A stretch of DNA of 47,861 nt from Lachnospiraceae bacterium. GTDB taxonomy: Bacteria; Bacillota; Clostridia; Lachnospirales; Lachnospiraceae. Both the position numbers and the translations under genes were made by a program. This document shows positions 17,384-25,588 of the stretch, piece after piece. Where the stretch lies: positions 1 through 47,861 of the forward strand of contig JAITGA010000011.1 of NCBI GenBank assembly GCA_031280955.1. The letters are read 5' to 3'. Position 1 is the first letter of the stretch. Each line of letters opens with the position of its first letter. The notes beneath the pieces were generated by a model. The model worked only from the letters and a program-made list of their open reading frames with translations. It was not told where the DNA came from and did no database searches.

Positions 17384-17917
17384 ATGAAACAACTATTAGT
17401 AATCGTCGATATGCAAAATGATTTCATAGAGGGGACATTGGGAACTAAGGAAGCTCAGCGGATTGTTGACAATGTAGCCGCCAAGATAGCGGTTTTTCAG
17501 GGTGATGCCATCTATGCCACCCTCGACACCCATCATGACGACTATCTAAACACCACCGAGGGACGTTATCTTCCTGTCAAGCATTGTATCCGGGGAAGTA
17601 ATGGCTGGATGTTGCATGAAAAGGTAAAAAATGCCCTGACCACCCCCTCGTCACAGACCATCTTCATTGAAAAACCTACTTTTGGCTCTATCGAATTGGC
17701 AACCCAAATCGCAGAAAAGTACCGAGGTGAAGAACTGGAAATCGAACTGGCAGGTCTATGTACTGATATCTGCATTGTCACCAACGCCCTGTTGCTGAAA
17801 ACCATGCTCCCTGATGCGACCATCATCGTTGATTCATCTTCCTGCGCCGGAGTGACTCCCGCAAGCCACGAAGCCGCCTTAACGACGATGAAAATGTGCC
17901 AGATAAAGGTGGTATAG
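17384..17917 (+). CDS. Nicotinamidase-like cysteine hydrolase
   Basis: The 177-residue isochorismatase-fold protein has the expected triad: Asp9 in VIVDMQNDF, Lys97 in EKPTFGS, and Cys130 in TDICIVTNALLLKT. The segment PVKHCIRGSNGW and the DTHHDDY metal-site-like motif resemble nicotinamidases, which hydrolyse nicotinamide to nicotinate in NAD salvage. Other amidase substrates remain possible. ATG 17384 is preferred for AGGAAGG upstream and for the family start; the open frame reaches back to 17222 through the divergent promoter region. Length is typical of the short nicotinamidase-related group. Confidence 0.85.
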   Translation: MKQLLVIVDMQNDFIEGTLGTKEAQRIVDNVAAKIAVFQGDAIYATLDTHHDDYLNTTEGRYLPVKHCIRGSNGWMLHEKVKNALTTPSSQTIFIEKPTFGSIELATQIAEKYRGEELEIELAGLCTDICIVTNALLLKTMLPDATIIVDSSSCAGVTPASHEAALTTMKMCQIKVV

Positions 17918-17927
17918 GATGCAAAAT

Positions 17928-17960
17928 TTCCTTAAATTTTCCGGAGGCAAAATTAAGGAA
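17928..17960 (+). terminator. Stem-loop between hydrolase and SOS-type promoter
   Basis: TTCCTTAAATTTT pairs with AAAATTAAGGAA (one bulged A) around an 8-nt loop. It lies 11 nt after the hydrolase stop and just before the next promoter. The tail is only moderately T-rich. Confidence 0.45.
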
Positions 17961-17969
17961 TTCTACCTC

Positions 17970-17998
17970 TTGACAATCGAATGAATGTTCGATATAAT
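17970..17998 (+). promoter_or_regulatory. Consensus promoter with LexA-like box
   Basis: TTGACA (17970-17975) and TATAAT (17993-17998) at 17-bp spacing form a perfect sigma-A promoter. The spacer holds CGAATGAATGTTCG (17978-17991), which matches the Firmicutes LexA consensus CGAACRNRYGTTCG at all but one fixed position. A repressor here would block RNA polymerase directly, so the downstream DNA-repair genes are probably SOS-induced. Confidence 0.75.
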
Positions 17999-18034
17999 CA
18001 TCGTAGACGAGCAAACATTGAGGGAGAGGGCAAA

Positions 18035-19396
18035 GTGGTAGTCCGAATAGCCGAAGAGATGTCCATTACAGAAAAACTGGCTGTTTTGTCCGATGCGGCG
18101 AAGTATGATGTCTCCTGCGCATCGAGTGGCGTTGACCGCAAAAACAACGGCTCCGGCATCGGTAATGCCACCGCAAGCGGGATTTGCCACAGCTTTAGTG
18201 CTGACGGACGCTGCATATCCCTCTTGAAGATTCTCTTTACAAATGAATGTGTCTACGATTGCGCTTACTGTGTCAACCGTCGCAGCAATGATGTCCCCCG
18301 CGCCTCATTTACCCCCGATGAAATCTGCGAGCTGACGATTGAGTTTTATCGGCGCAATTATATAGAAGGACTTTTTCTTAGCTCCGGCATCCTCATGAGT
18401 CCTGATTACACGATGGAACTCATCTGTCAAGCGGTGGGGAAGCTCCGCCGTGAACACCGTTTTCAAGGGTATATCCATGTGAAATGCATTCCCGGCACTT
18501 GCCCGGAGTTGATTCAGCGGCTTGGTCTGTTGGTTGACCGTATCAGCGTCAACATGGAGCTACCTACCGCTGATGGGCTTGCCGCTCTTGCCCCGAGCAA
18601 GCATCGCCGCACGATTCTCGCTCCGATGCGGCAGATTCAACAAGGCATTACTGAAAGCAAGTACGAGTTGGTCAAATATCGTCACACCGAGGCTTTTGTC
18701 CCCGGGGGGCAGTCTACGCAGATGATAGTCGGGGCAACACCTGAAAGTGATTACCATATTATAACAGTTGCCGAAAACCTGTATCAGCGATTTGCCTTGA
18801 AGCGTGTTTATTATTCAGCGTTTGTCAACACTACCAAGGATAGTCTGTTACCGGCGTTGCCAAGCGGGCCGCCGCTGCTTAGAGAACACCGCTTGTATCA
18901 AGCGGACTGGTTGCTTAGATTTTATGGCTTTACGGCAGCAGAGTTGCTGGACGAAAAACGCCCGAATTTCAATGTCCTCCTTGACCCCAAAGCTGACTGG
19001 GCGTTACGTCATCTGGAGCAATTCCCGGTTGAGGTCAATAGTGCTGACCTTCGTACTATCTTGCGTGTGCCGGGTATCGGTCTCAAAAGTGCCCAGCGTA
19101 TCGTTAGTGCCAGACGTAGTGCGCCGCTCAGATTTGAGGATTTGAAAAAAATAGGCGTAGTCCTGAAACGTGCCCTTTACTTTATCACATGCAATGGACG
19201 GATGATGTACAATACTCGTATTGAGGAGGATTATATCACTCGTAATCTGCTGACGGTGAAGGAAAAGTTGCCGTTTGACCGTGGGAGTTTGAAGTACAGT
19301 CAGCTTTCGCTCCTTGATTATGATGATTTCCTGCAACCGGAGATAGTGAGTAGAGGGGTATCTGATTTACAAAGTGTGGTGTTGGGGCAGTTGTGA
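18035..19396 (+). CDS. Radical SAM DNA modification/repair protein (TIGR03916-type)
   Basis: The 453-residue protein begins, after a short extension, with SITEKLAVLSDAAKYDVSCASSG and has the radical SAM cluster motif CVYDCAYC (C72, C76, C79). A helix-hairpin-helix DNA-binding motif follows near residue 345 (VPGIGLKSAQRIVSARR). This combination is the family called 'putative DNA modification/repair protein'; its reaction is not established. GTG 18035 is chosen because AGGGAGAGGG precedes it; ATG 18059 is the alternative and matches the usual family start. The in-frame ATG 17981 lies inside the promoter and is excluded. It is followed after 10 bp by its usual partner gene and is controlled by a LexA-like box. 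Confidence 0.88.
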   Translation: MVVRIAEEMSITEKLAVLSDAAKYDVSCASSGVDRKNNGSGIGNATASGICHSFSADGRCISLLKILFTNECVYDCAYCVNRRSNDVPRASFTPDEICELTIEFYRRNYIEGLFLSSGILMSPDYTMELICQAVGKLRREHRFQGYIHVKCIPGTCPELIQRLGLLVDRISVNMELPTADGLAALAPSKHRRTILAPMRQIQQGITESKYELVKYRHTEAFVPGGQSTQMIVGATPESDYHIITVAENLYQRFALKRVYYSAFVNTTKDSLLPALPSGPPLLREHRLYQADWLLRFYGFTAAELLDEKRPNFNVLLDPKADWALRHLEQFPVEVNSADLRTILRVPGIGLKSAQRIVSARRSAPLRFEDLKKIGVVLKRALYFITCNGRMMYNTRIEEDYITRNLLTVKEKLPFDRGSLKYSQLSLLDYDDFLQPEIVSRGVSDLQSVVLGQL

Positions 19397-19406
19397 GAGG
19401 AGCTGC

Positions 19407-20351
19407 ATGGAACTCTATTTGATTTGTGAGGATTCATTGGAAGGAATCTTCGCCGCCATCTATGAGGCCTACCTCAGCAAACGCCCCCGAAGTGAGGTAC
19501 ACCTCCAAATCGGCGAAGAAGAAAACCTTCGCCTCTTCGCCGAGTACCGCCATGTCCGAGCCGACCCCGAGCTGGCGGCGAAGGTCGCCGCAACAGTGAG
19601 AAAGTGCCTTGGAGATGACGGCTATATGTCCATTTGCTATGCCCTTGCGGCGACGGCGGCGGACAAGGGTGAGGCTGTTTTTCGTGTAATCACCGCCGCC
19701 TTTGATGGCGAGCGTAGCTCGCCGAAAAAAGAGAACCTCACTAGTTCTCATGTACACAGCTCGCCGAATGAAGAGAACCTCGCCAGTTCTCATGTACACA
19801 GCTCGCCGAATGAAGAGAACCCCACTAATTCTCATGTACACAGCTCGCTGAAAAAAGAGAACTTCACCAATTCTCATATACACAGCTCGCCGATTATGGA
19901 GAATCTCACTAATCCCCATGTGATGAGGGTGTTTGAACTTGCTCGTGCTTGTGGGCGTGAAACTCATGCTCTACTGGGTTTTATTCGTTTCTCGGAACTG
20001 GAAAACGGACTTCTCTATGCGCCTATCGGTCCGAAAAGCAATATTTTGACCTTTATGATGCCGCACTTTGCTGAGCGGATGCCGGAAGAGAATTTCGTCA
20101 TCCATGATGAAAAGCGGGGGCTTTTCGGTGTACACCCGGCAGGGGGTGAGTGGTTTGCCGTGACCGGTGATGAGGGCATCTCACTTAGTAGAGCTGACTT
20201 TAGTTTTTCTACACAGGAAGCACATTACCGTGAGTTATTTATTACCTTCTTTCACTCCATCGCCATTGATGAACGCCGCAACAACCGCTCACAGCGAGGA
20301 CACTTGCCACTTCGTTACCGTGAATATATGGTGGAGTTTACTGAGAGGTAG
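19407..20351 (+). CDS. DUF4130 / TIGR03915 DNA metabolism protein with repeat insert
   Basis: The 314-residue protein is the standard partner of the preceding radical SAM protein. N-terminal MELYLICEDSLEGIFAAIYEAY and C-terminal FIRFSELENGLLYAPIGPKSNI, MPHFAERMPEENFVIHDEKRG and HLPLRYREYMVEFTE fit the DUF4130 family ('probable DNA metabolism protein'). Between them sits an insert of about 70 residues (~104-173) made of five 14-residue units (SSPNEENLASSHVH-like) that is not part of the family. RBS GAGAGGAG precedes ATG 19407. The family's chemistry is unknown; pairing with a radical SAM/HhH protein suggests joint action on a DNA lesion or modified base. Confidence 0.85.
   Translation: MELYLICEDSLEGIFAAIYEAYLSKRPRSEVHLQIGEEENLRLFAEYRHVRADPELAAKVAATVRKCLGDDGYMSICYALAATAADKGEAVFRVITAAFDGERSSPKKENLTSSHVHSSPNEENLASSHVHSSPNEENPTNSHVHSSLKKENFTNSHIHSSPIMENLTNPHVMRVFELARACGRETHALLGFIRFSELENGLLYAPIGPKSNILTFMMPHFAERMPEENFVIHDEKRGLFGVHPAGGEWFAVTGDEGISLSRADFSFSTQEAHYRELFITFFHSIAIDERRNNRSQRGHLPLRYREYMVEFTER
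19716..19925 (+). repeat. Five 42-bp tandem repeats inside coding sequence
   Basis: Units start at 19716, 19758, 19800, 19842 and 19884. Units 2 and 3 are nearly identical and the last is degenerate. Each carries an internal palindrome of the form GAGAAC-N7-GTTCTC. Period 42 keeps the frame, adding 14 residues per unit. Confidence 0.9.
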
Positions 20352-20360
20352 CTGTGTATC

Positions 20361-20593
20361 GTCATTGCGAGAAGCACGAAGTGCGACGAAGCAATCCACT
20401 ATACCTCCTCGCAATGACGAATATGTTATACTCCTAACTCCATATACATTACCAACGCCGTCATTCTTCGCACAAAGAACTTTGCAAAGCTAAGTTCGTG
20501 TGCCCTCATTAGCGAGAAGCACGAAGTGCGCCGAAGCAATCTATGCTGACTTTCGCTTCACGAAATTCAGCGCATGTTCTCCTCGCAATGAGG
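20361..20593 (+). repeat. Two composite palindromic repeats
   Basis: First copy: GTCATTGCGAG...GAAGCAATCC (20361-20397) with an inverted partner CTCGCAATGAC (20410-20420), forming a long-range stem. Second: partial A module (20460-20469), B module (20477-20500) and a C variant (20504-20542), closed by CTCGCAATGAGG (20582-20593). This fills the 285 bp between the DUF4130 and helicase genes; no terminator with a U-tract is seen, so read-through is possible. Confidence 0.8.
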
Positions 20594-20636
20594 ACCAATG
20601 GGACACCACCCGCCCCCCCATTTTGGAAACACACTT

Positions 20637-23111
20637 ATGAACATACAAATCTCAGTAAGAACCCTGGTTGAGTTCATCATGCGAAGCGGCGACATCGACA
20701 ACCGCCGCTATGCGGCGGCTGACACCGCCATGCAGGAGGGCAGCCGTATTCACCGTATGCTCCAGAACCAAGGCGGCGACGATTATCACGCCGAAGTCCC
20801 GGTGCGCTATCTGGACGAGAACAACGATTACACGATTACTATTGACGGTCGGATTGATGGGGTGATTTTTCCACCCTCATCACCACCAGACCAACCTTTC
20901 ACCATCGACGAAATCAAGGGTACTTACCGTGACATTACGAAACTGACGGAGCCGCTTCCGGTTCACCTCGCCCAAGCGAAGTGCTACGCTTTCATCTATG
21001 CCAACTCGCACGATTTGCCCCAAATCCGTGTCCGCATGACGTACTGCCATCTGGAAACAGGTGAGCTTCGCTATTTTCATCAGGAGTACGACCTCACCGA
21101 GCTAGAGTCCTTTTTCACCCACTTACTAAGCGAGTACCGCAAATGGGCTGACTACGAAGCCGCTTGGCGAGTGACCCGCTCGCAGTCGATAACCAACCTT
21201 TCCTTCCCATTTCCCTACCGTGATGGGCAAAAAGACCTTGTAACTTACGTCTACCAGACCATTTACCACCGCCGCAAGCTCTTCATCGAAGCCCCTACCG
21301 GCGTGGGTAAGACCATTTCCTGTGTTTATCCGGCGGTCAAAGCAATTGGTGAGGGACTAGGAGAAAAAATATTTTACCTTACCGCAAAAACGATTACCCG
21401 CACCGTTGCCGAGGAAGCGTTTGCCCAACTTTGCGGTCGGGGGTTAAAGTTGAAAACCGTCACTTTGACTGCCAAGGAGAAGATTTGCTTCCTCCCGCAA
21501 ACAGAATGTAACCCTGTCAGCTGTCCCTATGCCAAAGGGCACTTTGACCGCATAAATGAAGCTCTTTTTACATTATTGACCGAGTCAGACTGCTATGGAC
21601 GCACGCAAATTACCGCATATGCGGAGCGGTTTATGGTCTGTCCCTTTGAACTGGGTCTTGATATCAGCCTCTTTAGCGATGCCATCATCGGCGACTACAA
21701 TTACCTTTTTGACCCCCGTGCCTATCTGCGCCGCTTTTTTAGCGAAAAAAGTCAGCGTGACTTCATCTTTTTGATTGACGAAGCTCACAATCTAATTGAC
21801 CGGGGGCGGGAAATGTATAGTGCCACGCTTTACAAGGAGGACTTTCTCTATTTTCGAAAAATGTTAAAAGCGCATGACCCTGCCCTCGCCAAGCTGTTAG
21901 AGCGGGGCAATAAAGAGCTGCTTTCACTTCGCAAAGAATGTGAAAGTTTGCGTATACCTGCTGGAGCTATGAAAAAAGGGGAGAATCGAAGTTCCGCCGC
22001 AAGTGATGGCGGGCGTGAGCTTACCCCCAGAAGCAGGGATCATTTTTCTCAAAATTACATGGTCGAGCCGTGGCTTGAGCCATTCAATAAGGTGGTGGCA
22101 TCCCTTTTGCCGGCGATGGAAAAATATCTCGAAGACTGTGAACCGAGCAATGAGCAAAAAGAGTTATTACAGTTTTACTTCTCGGTTTTACACTATCTGG
22201 AAATCAATGAAAACATGGGCAGGGATTATATCGTATATTCCTGTGAAGAAAAAAAGGGGAGCTTTTTCGTCAAGCTCTTTTGTGCCAATCCTGCGGCAGT
22301 CCTAAGCGAGTGCATGGCACGGGGGCGGGCAACAATTCTTTTTTCTGCGACATTGTCACCGATGACATACTATAAACAACTACTCGGCGGTACGGCAGAA
22401 GATTATGATGTCCATGCCAAGACGGTTTTTAATCCTGCTAAAAGGGGAGTCTATATCGCTGCTGATGTAACAAGCAAATACAGTCAGCGTAGCGAGTCGC
22501 AGTATTTCAATATCGCCCGTTATTTATTTGAAATTACCAAGAACCGCCACGGAAATTATCTGGTTTTCTTTCCCTCGTATATGTTTCTGCGAAATGTTCA
22601 TGAGCATTATATCGAGCATTTTTATCATCAGGATGAGGTCGAGGTTGTTTTGCAAGAAGCTAATATGAATGAAGCGGGGCGGGAGCGATTCTTGCAGCAC
22701 TTTAACAAGCCTCGTGAAAGTGATAGCAGTTTGCTGGGCTTTTGTGTGTCCGGTGGTATATTCGGTGAGGGTATCGACCTAAAAAATGATTGCCTAATCG
22801 GAGTAATAATAGTTGGTACGGGAATGCCGCAAATCAGCTCCGAACGTGAGATATTACGGCAATATTTTGACCAACACGGCGAAAATGGTTTTGACTATGC
22901 GTTCACGTTGCCGGGAATCAACAAGGTATTACAAGCGGCGGGGCGAGTAATCCGAACTGACGAGGATATCGGTATTGTGGCTTTACTTGACGAACGCTTC
23001 ACCCACCGCTCTTACCAACGCTTACTGCCGCAGGAGTGGGAGGGTGTCGAAGTGGTGGATATAGCTACGGTTGCTTCACGGATTGAAAAATTTTGGAATG
23101 ATTGGCTTTGA
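20637..23111 (+). CDS. PD-(D/E)XK nuclease fused to Rad3/XPD-type helicase
   Basis: The 824-residue protein joins an N-terminal RecB/Cas4-like nuclease region (~1-170; IDGRIDGVI, then IDEIKGTYRDI, the E-x-K pair) to a superfamily 2 Rad3/DinG-like helicase. Helicase motifs are APTGVGKT (219-226), DEAH (381-384) and QAAGRVIRTDEDIG (motif VI). Four cysteines between motifs I and II (CFLPQTECNPVSCPY, later MVCPFE) fit the 4Fe-4S cluster of XPD-type enzymes. It should unwind DNA 5' to 3' and may cut it. ATG 20637 is preferred over the upstream in-frame ATG, which lies in repeat sequence; its RBS is weak (TTTTGGAA). Position behind two SOS-type genes suggests a shared repair pathway. Confidence 0.88.
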   Translation: MNIQISVRTLVEFIMRSGDIDNRRYAAADTAMQEGSRIHRMLQNQGGDDYHAEVPVRYLDENNDYTITIDGRIDGVIFPPSSPPDQPFTIDEIKGTYRDITKLTEPLPVHLAQAKCYAFIYANSHDLPQIRVRMTYCHLETGELRYFHQEYDLTELESFFTHLLSEYRKWADYEAAWRVTRSQSITNLSFPFPYRDGQKDLVTYVYQTIYHRRKLFIEAPTGVGKTISCVYPAVKAIGEGLGEKIFYLTAKTITRTVAEEAFAQLCGRGLKLKTVTLTAKEKICFLPQTECNPVSCPYAKGHFDRINEALFTLLTESDCYGRTQITAYAERFMVCPFELGLDISLFSDAIIGDYNYLFDPRAYLRRFFSEKSQRDFIFLIDEAHNLIDRGREMYSATLYKEDFLYFRKMLKAHDPALAKLLERGNKELLSLRKECESLRIPAGAMKKGENRSSAASDGGRELTPRSRDHFSQNYMVEPWLEPFNKVVASLLPAMEKYLEDCEPSNEQKELLQFYFSVLHYLEINENMGRDYIVYSCEEKKGSFFVKLFCANPAAVLSECMARGRATILFSATLSPMTYYKQLLGGTAEDYDVHAKTVFNPAKRGVYIAADVTSKYSQRSESQYFNIARYLFEITKNRHGNYLVFFPSYMFLRNVHEHYIEHFYHQDEVEVVLQEANMNEAGRERFLQHFNKPRESDSSLLGFCVSGGIFGEGIDLKNDCLIGVIIVGTGMPQISSEREILRQYFDQHGENGFDYAFTLPGINKVLQAAGRVIRTDEDIGIVALLDERFTHRSYQRLLPQEWEGVEVVDIATVASRIEKFWNDWL

Positions 23112-23531
23112 TGCGAGCGCATGTGACAGGTTTACGGGAGTACAATGACTTACGATGCGGTGTGAGGGAAAAAATTTAAGTAGGGAATAAATGATATAGA
23201 AGAAAGTAAATAATGTATAGTAGGTGAACGAGAACAATCAGTTTTGATAAGGTGAGGGAATGGTTAATTCATAATGAGAAGAAAATTTCATTTCATAAAA
23301 AAGATACAACAGTCACTTAATTATGACACCAGTGTCAATGTGGATAACCCTGTGGAAACTGGGGATTTCTTTCAGACGACCTCAAAAATAACAATTGTTT
23401 CGTATTTCCGGAAAAACCCCCTTTTCCCCAAAAGACTAATTCGGTCAATAAACATCATCAGACAGTCAAAACAGCGTAAATGCGGTTGTTGTGCAAAGAT
23501 GAGAAGTGAAACATCCCAATAAACCTCAGTA
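23112..23531. other. 420-bp intergenic with paired DnaA-box-like sites
   Basis: No convincing gene. TGTGGATAA at 23339-23347 is a perfect DnaA box (TTATCCACA reversed) and TGTGGAAAC at 23351-23359 is a near match in the same orientation, 12 bp apart. The 82-codon open frame at 23274-23522 lacks a ribosome-binding site and any recognisable domain. Confidence 0.4.
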
Positions 23532-23717
23532 CTAATATAAACGTACTTCATCCCGTGAATCCGTGTCAGTAAGAGTAGTAACTTCCACCTTTTCATTATA
23601 AAACTTTGCAAAAGGATTTCTGACTATCTTTCCTGCTTTTAGAGCGGCCTTTAGTTCATTAAATCCCTGTGGAGTATATTCAAATGCAGGTAATTCATCT
23701 ATTACAACTTTTTCCAT
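23532..23717 (-). CDS. Putative antitoxin partner of BrnT
   Basis: The 61-residue protein starts MEKVVIDELPAFEYT with AGGAT 6 nt upstream of ATG 23717; an in-frame ATG at 23750 has no site. The middle (FNELKAALKAGKIVRNPFAKFYNEK) is a likely helix-turn followed by a strand. It does not show the ribbon-helix-helix tail of classic BrnA, so the pairing rests on position (73 bp after BrnT, same strand) and size. It would neutralise BrnT and may repress the operon. Confidence 0.6.
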   Translation of the reverse strand: MEKVVIDELPAFEYTPQGFNELKAALKAGKIVRNPFAKFYNEKVEVTTLTDTDSRDEVRLY

Positions 23718-23790
23718 ATCTTTATCCTCATCTTTCACTCTGTACATCATCGGTTATACTATATCTACATTTTCAAGGCTATAGCTCACA

Positions 23791-24075
23791 CTAATTGTAG
23801 GCTTTCTCATAATATCCCGCTTCAACTCTGCTTGGTTTTCTGGCAGAAATTATTCTGATAATCGTATCACTTTCACGGTAACAATGACAAACAATTAAAA
23901 GCTTCGATAACTGCGAAATTCCTATAATATTGAATCGGTCTTCTATTTTTGAATGGCTTTCGTCATAAATCAAAACAGCATTGTTATCTTTGAAAACAGT
24001 CATTGCCTCTTCGAAAGATACATTATGCTTTTCTATATTTGATTTGTTTTTATTTTCGTCCCACTCAAATTTCAA
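23791..24075 (-). CDS. brnT: BrnT-family ribonuclease toxin
   Basis: The 94-residue protein begins KFEWDENKNKSNIEKHNVSFEEA and ends with RIISARKPSRVEAGYYEKAYN, the hallmark of BrnT, a RelE-like mRNase toxin. It has the conserved FEWD..K...N..KH.v.F.eA pattern and the RxISARk..r.E...YE tail with probable catalytic Arg/Glu. The start codon is TTG (24075-24073) with GAGAGGG 5 nt upstream. An extended -10 (TGCTATAAT, 24093-24101 on the minus strand) is so close that the transcript should start at or inside the ribosome-binding site. Forms a toxin-antitoxin pair with the downstream gene. Confidence 0.88.
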   Translation of the reverse strand: MKFEWDENKNKSNIEKHNVSFEEAMTVFKDNNAVLIYDESHSKIEDRFNIIGISQLSKLLIVCHCYRESDTIIRIISARKPSRVEAGYYEKAYN

Positions 24076-24092
24076 GAACTGTTCCCTCTCTG

Positions 24093-24101
24093 ATTATAGC
24101 A
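24093..24101 (-). promoter_or_regulatory. Extended -10 promoter of brnT
   Basis: TGCTATAAT on the minus strand ends about 18 nt before the TTG start. No good -35 is seen. The leader would be about 10-12 nt, making translation of the toxin mRNA near-leaderless. Confidence 0.5.
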
Positions 24102-24172
24102 AAATGAAGCTAAAACTAATAATTTCCAACCCAATTATACCCTATAACTACAGTAATATCAACCAACCCCTC

Positions 24173-24201
24173 TTGTCATCTTCGCCAACTCATGATACAG
24201 T
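24173..24201 (+). promoter_or_regulatory. Promoter of GH13 gene
   Basis: TTGTCA (24173-24178) and TACAGT (24196-24201) at 17-bp spacing, with TG one base before the -10. No cre box was recognised nearby. Confidence 0.55.
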
Positions 24202-24272
24202 AAGCAAGTCAATTACCTTAGATTACCGTGTCAGTACACTACACGCCCCCACCCCCACCAAAGGAGACTCCC

Positions 24273-25583
24273 ATGTGGTCACATAACAGTATTTTCTACC
24301 AAATCTATCCCCTCGGCTTTTGTGCCGCTCCCTTTGAAAACGACGGTATCTTCGTCAACCGTATTGATAAAATCAGCGACTGGATTCCCCACATGAAACG
24401 CCTCGGGGTCGATGCCGTTTACCTTTCGCCGCTGTTTGAGTCCGACACCCACGGTTACAACACCCGCGACTACCAAAAGGTTGATACCCGCCTGGGTAGT
24501 AATAGTGACTTTCGCCGCATCTGCGAGAAACTCCACGAAAACGACATTCGCATCGTTCTTGATGGTGTTTTCAATCATGTTGGGCGTGGTTTCGCTCCTT
24601 TCCTTGATGTCATAGCCAATCGGGAACATTCTCGCTACCTCTCGTGGTTCAACATCAACCTTGACGGCAACTCAAACTACGATGACGGACTGTGGTATGA
24701 GGGTTGGGAAGGTCACTATGACCTTGTCAAACTGAATCTGCGCCACCCCGAAGTCGAGGAGATGATATTCGCCGCTGTTAGGATGTGGGTGGAAGAGTTC
24801 GATATCGACGGTCTGCGCCTTGATGTCGCTTACTGCCTGGACGAGGGCTTCCTCAGAAACCTCCGCCGCTTTTGCGAACAGCTGAAGCCTGATTTTTTCA
24901 TCCTCGGGGAAATGCTACACGGTGACTACAGCCGCCTGGTGAACAGCGAAATGCTCCATTCGGCGACCAACTATGAGTGCTACAAAGGACTTTTCTCCAG
25001 TTTCAATAGTGCCAACATGTTTGAAATCATCCACTCCCTGCTCCGCCAGTTCGGATCTGAGAACTGGACACTTTACAAGGGACTCCATATGTTTTCCTTC
25101 GTTGACAACCACGATGTCTCCCGTATCGCCAGCCAACTGGAAAATGAAAACCACCTGCCGCTCATTTATGCCCTCTGCTTTGCGATGCCGGGCATCCCCT
25201 GTGTTTATTATGGTAGTGAATGGGGGGCAAAAGGGGACAAAAAGGATGGCGACCCCAGCCTTCGCCTCAGCTATGATGAACCCATTTTCAATGAGCTTAG
25301 TGCGTACATTGCCCGCCTTGCCGCGGCGAAGAAAGCCTCCAACGCCCTCTGCCACGGTACTTTCCGCTCCGTCTATCTCACCAACAGACAATGTATCTTT
25401 GAACGTAAAACCGAAGATGAGCGGGTACTTGTTGCTATCAATATAGAAGCAACCCCGCACACCGCTCATTTTGATGCCGGCTGTGGCGAGGCTTATGACT
25501 TAATAACAGGAGAAAAATTTGATTTTGGCGGCGGTTCAATCCTCGCCCCTTATCGTGCATACTTATGGAAGATGGAAAAGTAA
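24273..25583 (+). CDS. Cytosolic GH13 alpha-glycosidase
   Basis: The 436-residue protein is an alpha-amylase-family (GH13) barrel. Seen are DGVFNHVGRG, GLRLDVAY (nucleophile D184), LGEMLHGDY (acid/base E213) and FVDNHDVSR (D281), plus a short C-terminal beta domain. It has no signal peptide, so it acts on imported oligosaccharides such as maltodextrin, like cyclomaltodextrinase/neopullulanase or oligo-glucosidases; exact specificity cannot be read. AAAGGAG precedes ATG 24273. It converges with an AraC regulator gene (6-bp gap) that is divergent from a sugar transporter operon, so the block 24273-30581 is probably one glycan-use locus. Confidence 0.92.
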   Translation: MWSHNSIFYQIYPLGFCAAPFENDGIFVNRIDKISDWIPHMKRLGVDAVYLSPLFESDTHGYNTRDYQKVDTRLGSNSDFRRICEKLHENDIRIVLDGVFNHVGRGFAPFLDVIANREHSRYLSWFNINLDGNSNYDDGLWYEGWEGHYDLVKLNLRHPEVEEMIFAAVRMWVEEFDIDGLRLDVAYCLDEGFLRNLRRFCEQLKPDFFILGEMLHGDYSRLVNSEMLHSATNYECYKGLFSSFNSANMFEIIHSLLRQFGSENWTLYKGLHMFSFVDNHDVSRIASQLENENHLPLIYALCFAMPGIPCVYYGSEWGAKGDKKDGDPSLRLSYDEPIFNELSAYIARLAAAKKASNALCHGTFRSVYLTNRQCIFERKTEDERVLVAINIEATPHTAHFDAGCGEAYDLITGEKFDFGGGSILAPYRAYLWKMEK

Positions 25584-25588
25584 GGGAG

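Noticed and set aside
17981-18034. Upstream ATG start of the radical SAM gene
   Set aside because: It lies between the -35 and -10 boxes, so it would not be transcribed.
19434-19967. 177-codon reverse ORF with regular RAVYMRTGEVLF repeats
   Set aside because: Regularity comes from the 42-bp tandem repeat read in reverse; the forward frame matches DUF4130 on both sides.
23274-23522. 82-codon ORF with DnaA-box region
   Set aside because: No ribosome-binding site, no domain, and it overlaps DnaA-box-like sequence; composition looks non-coding.
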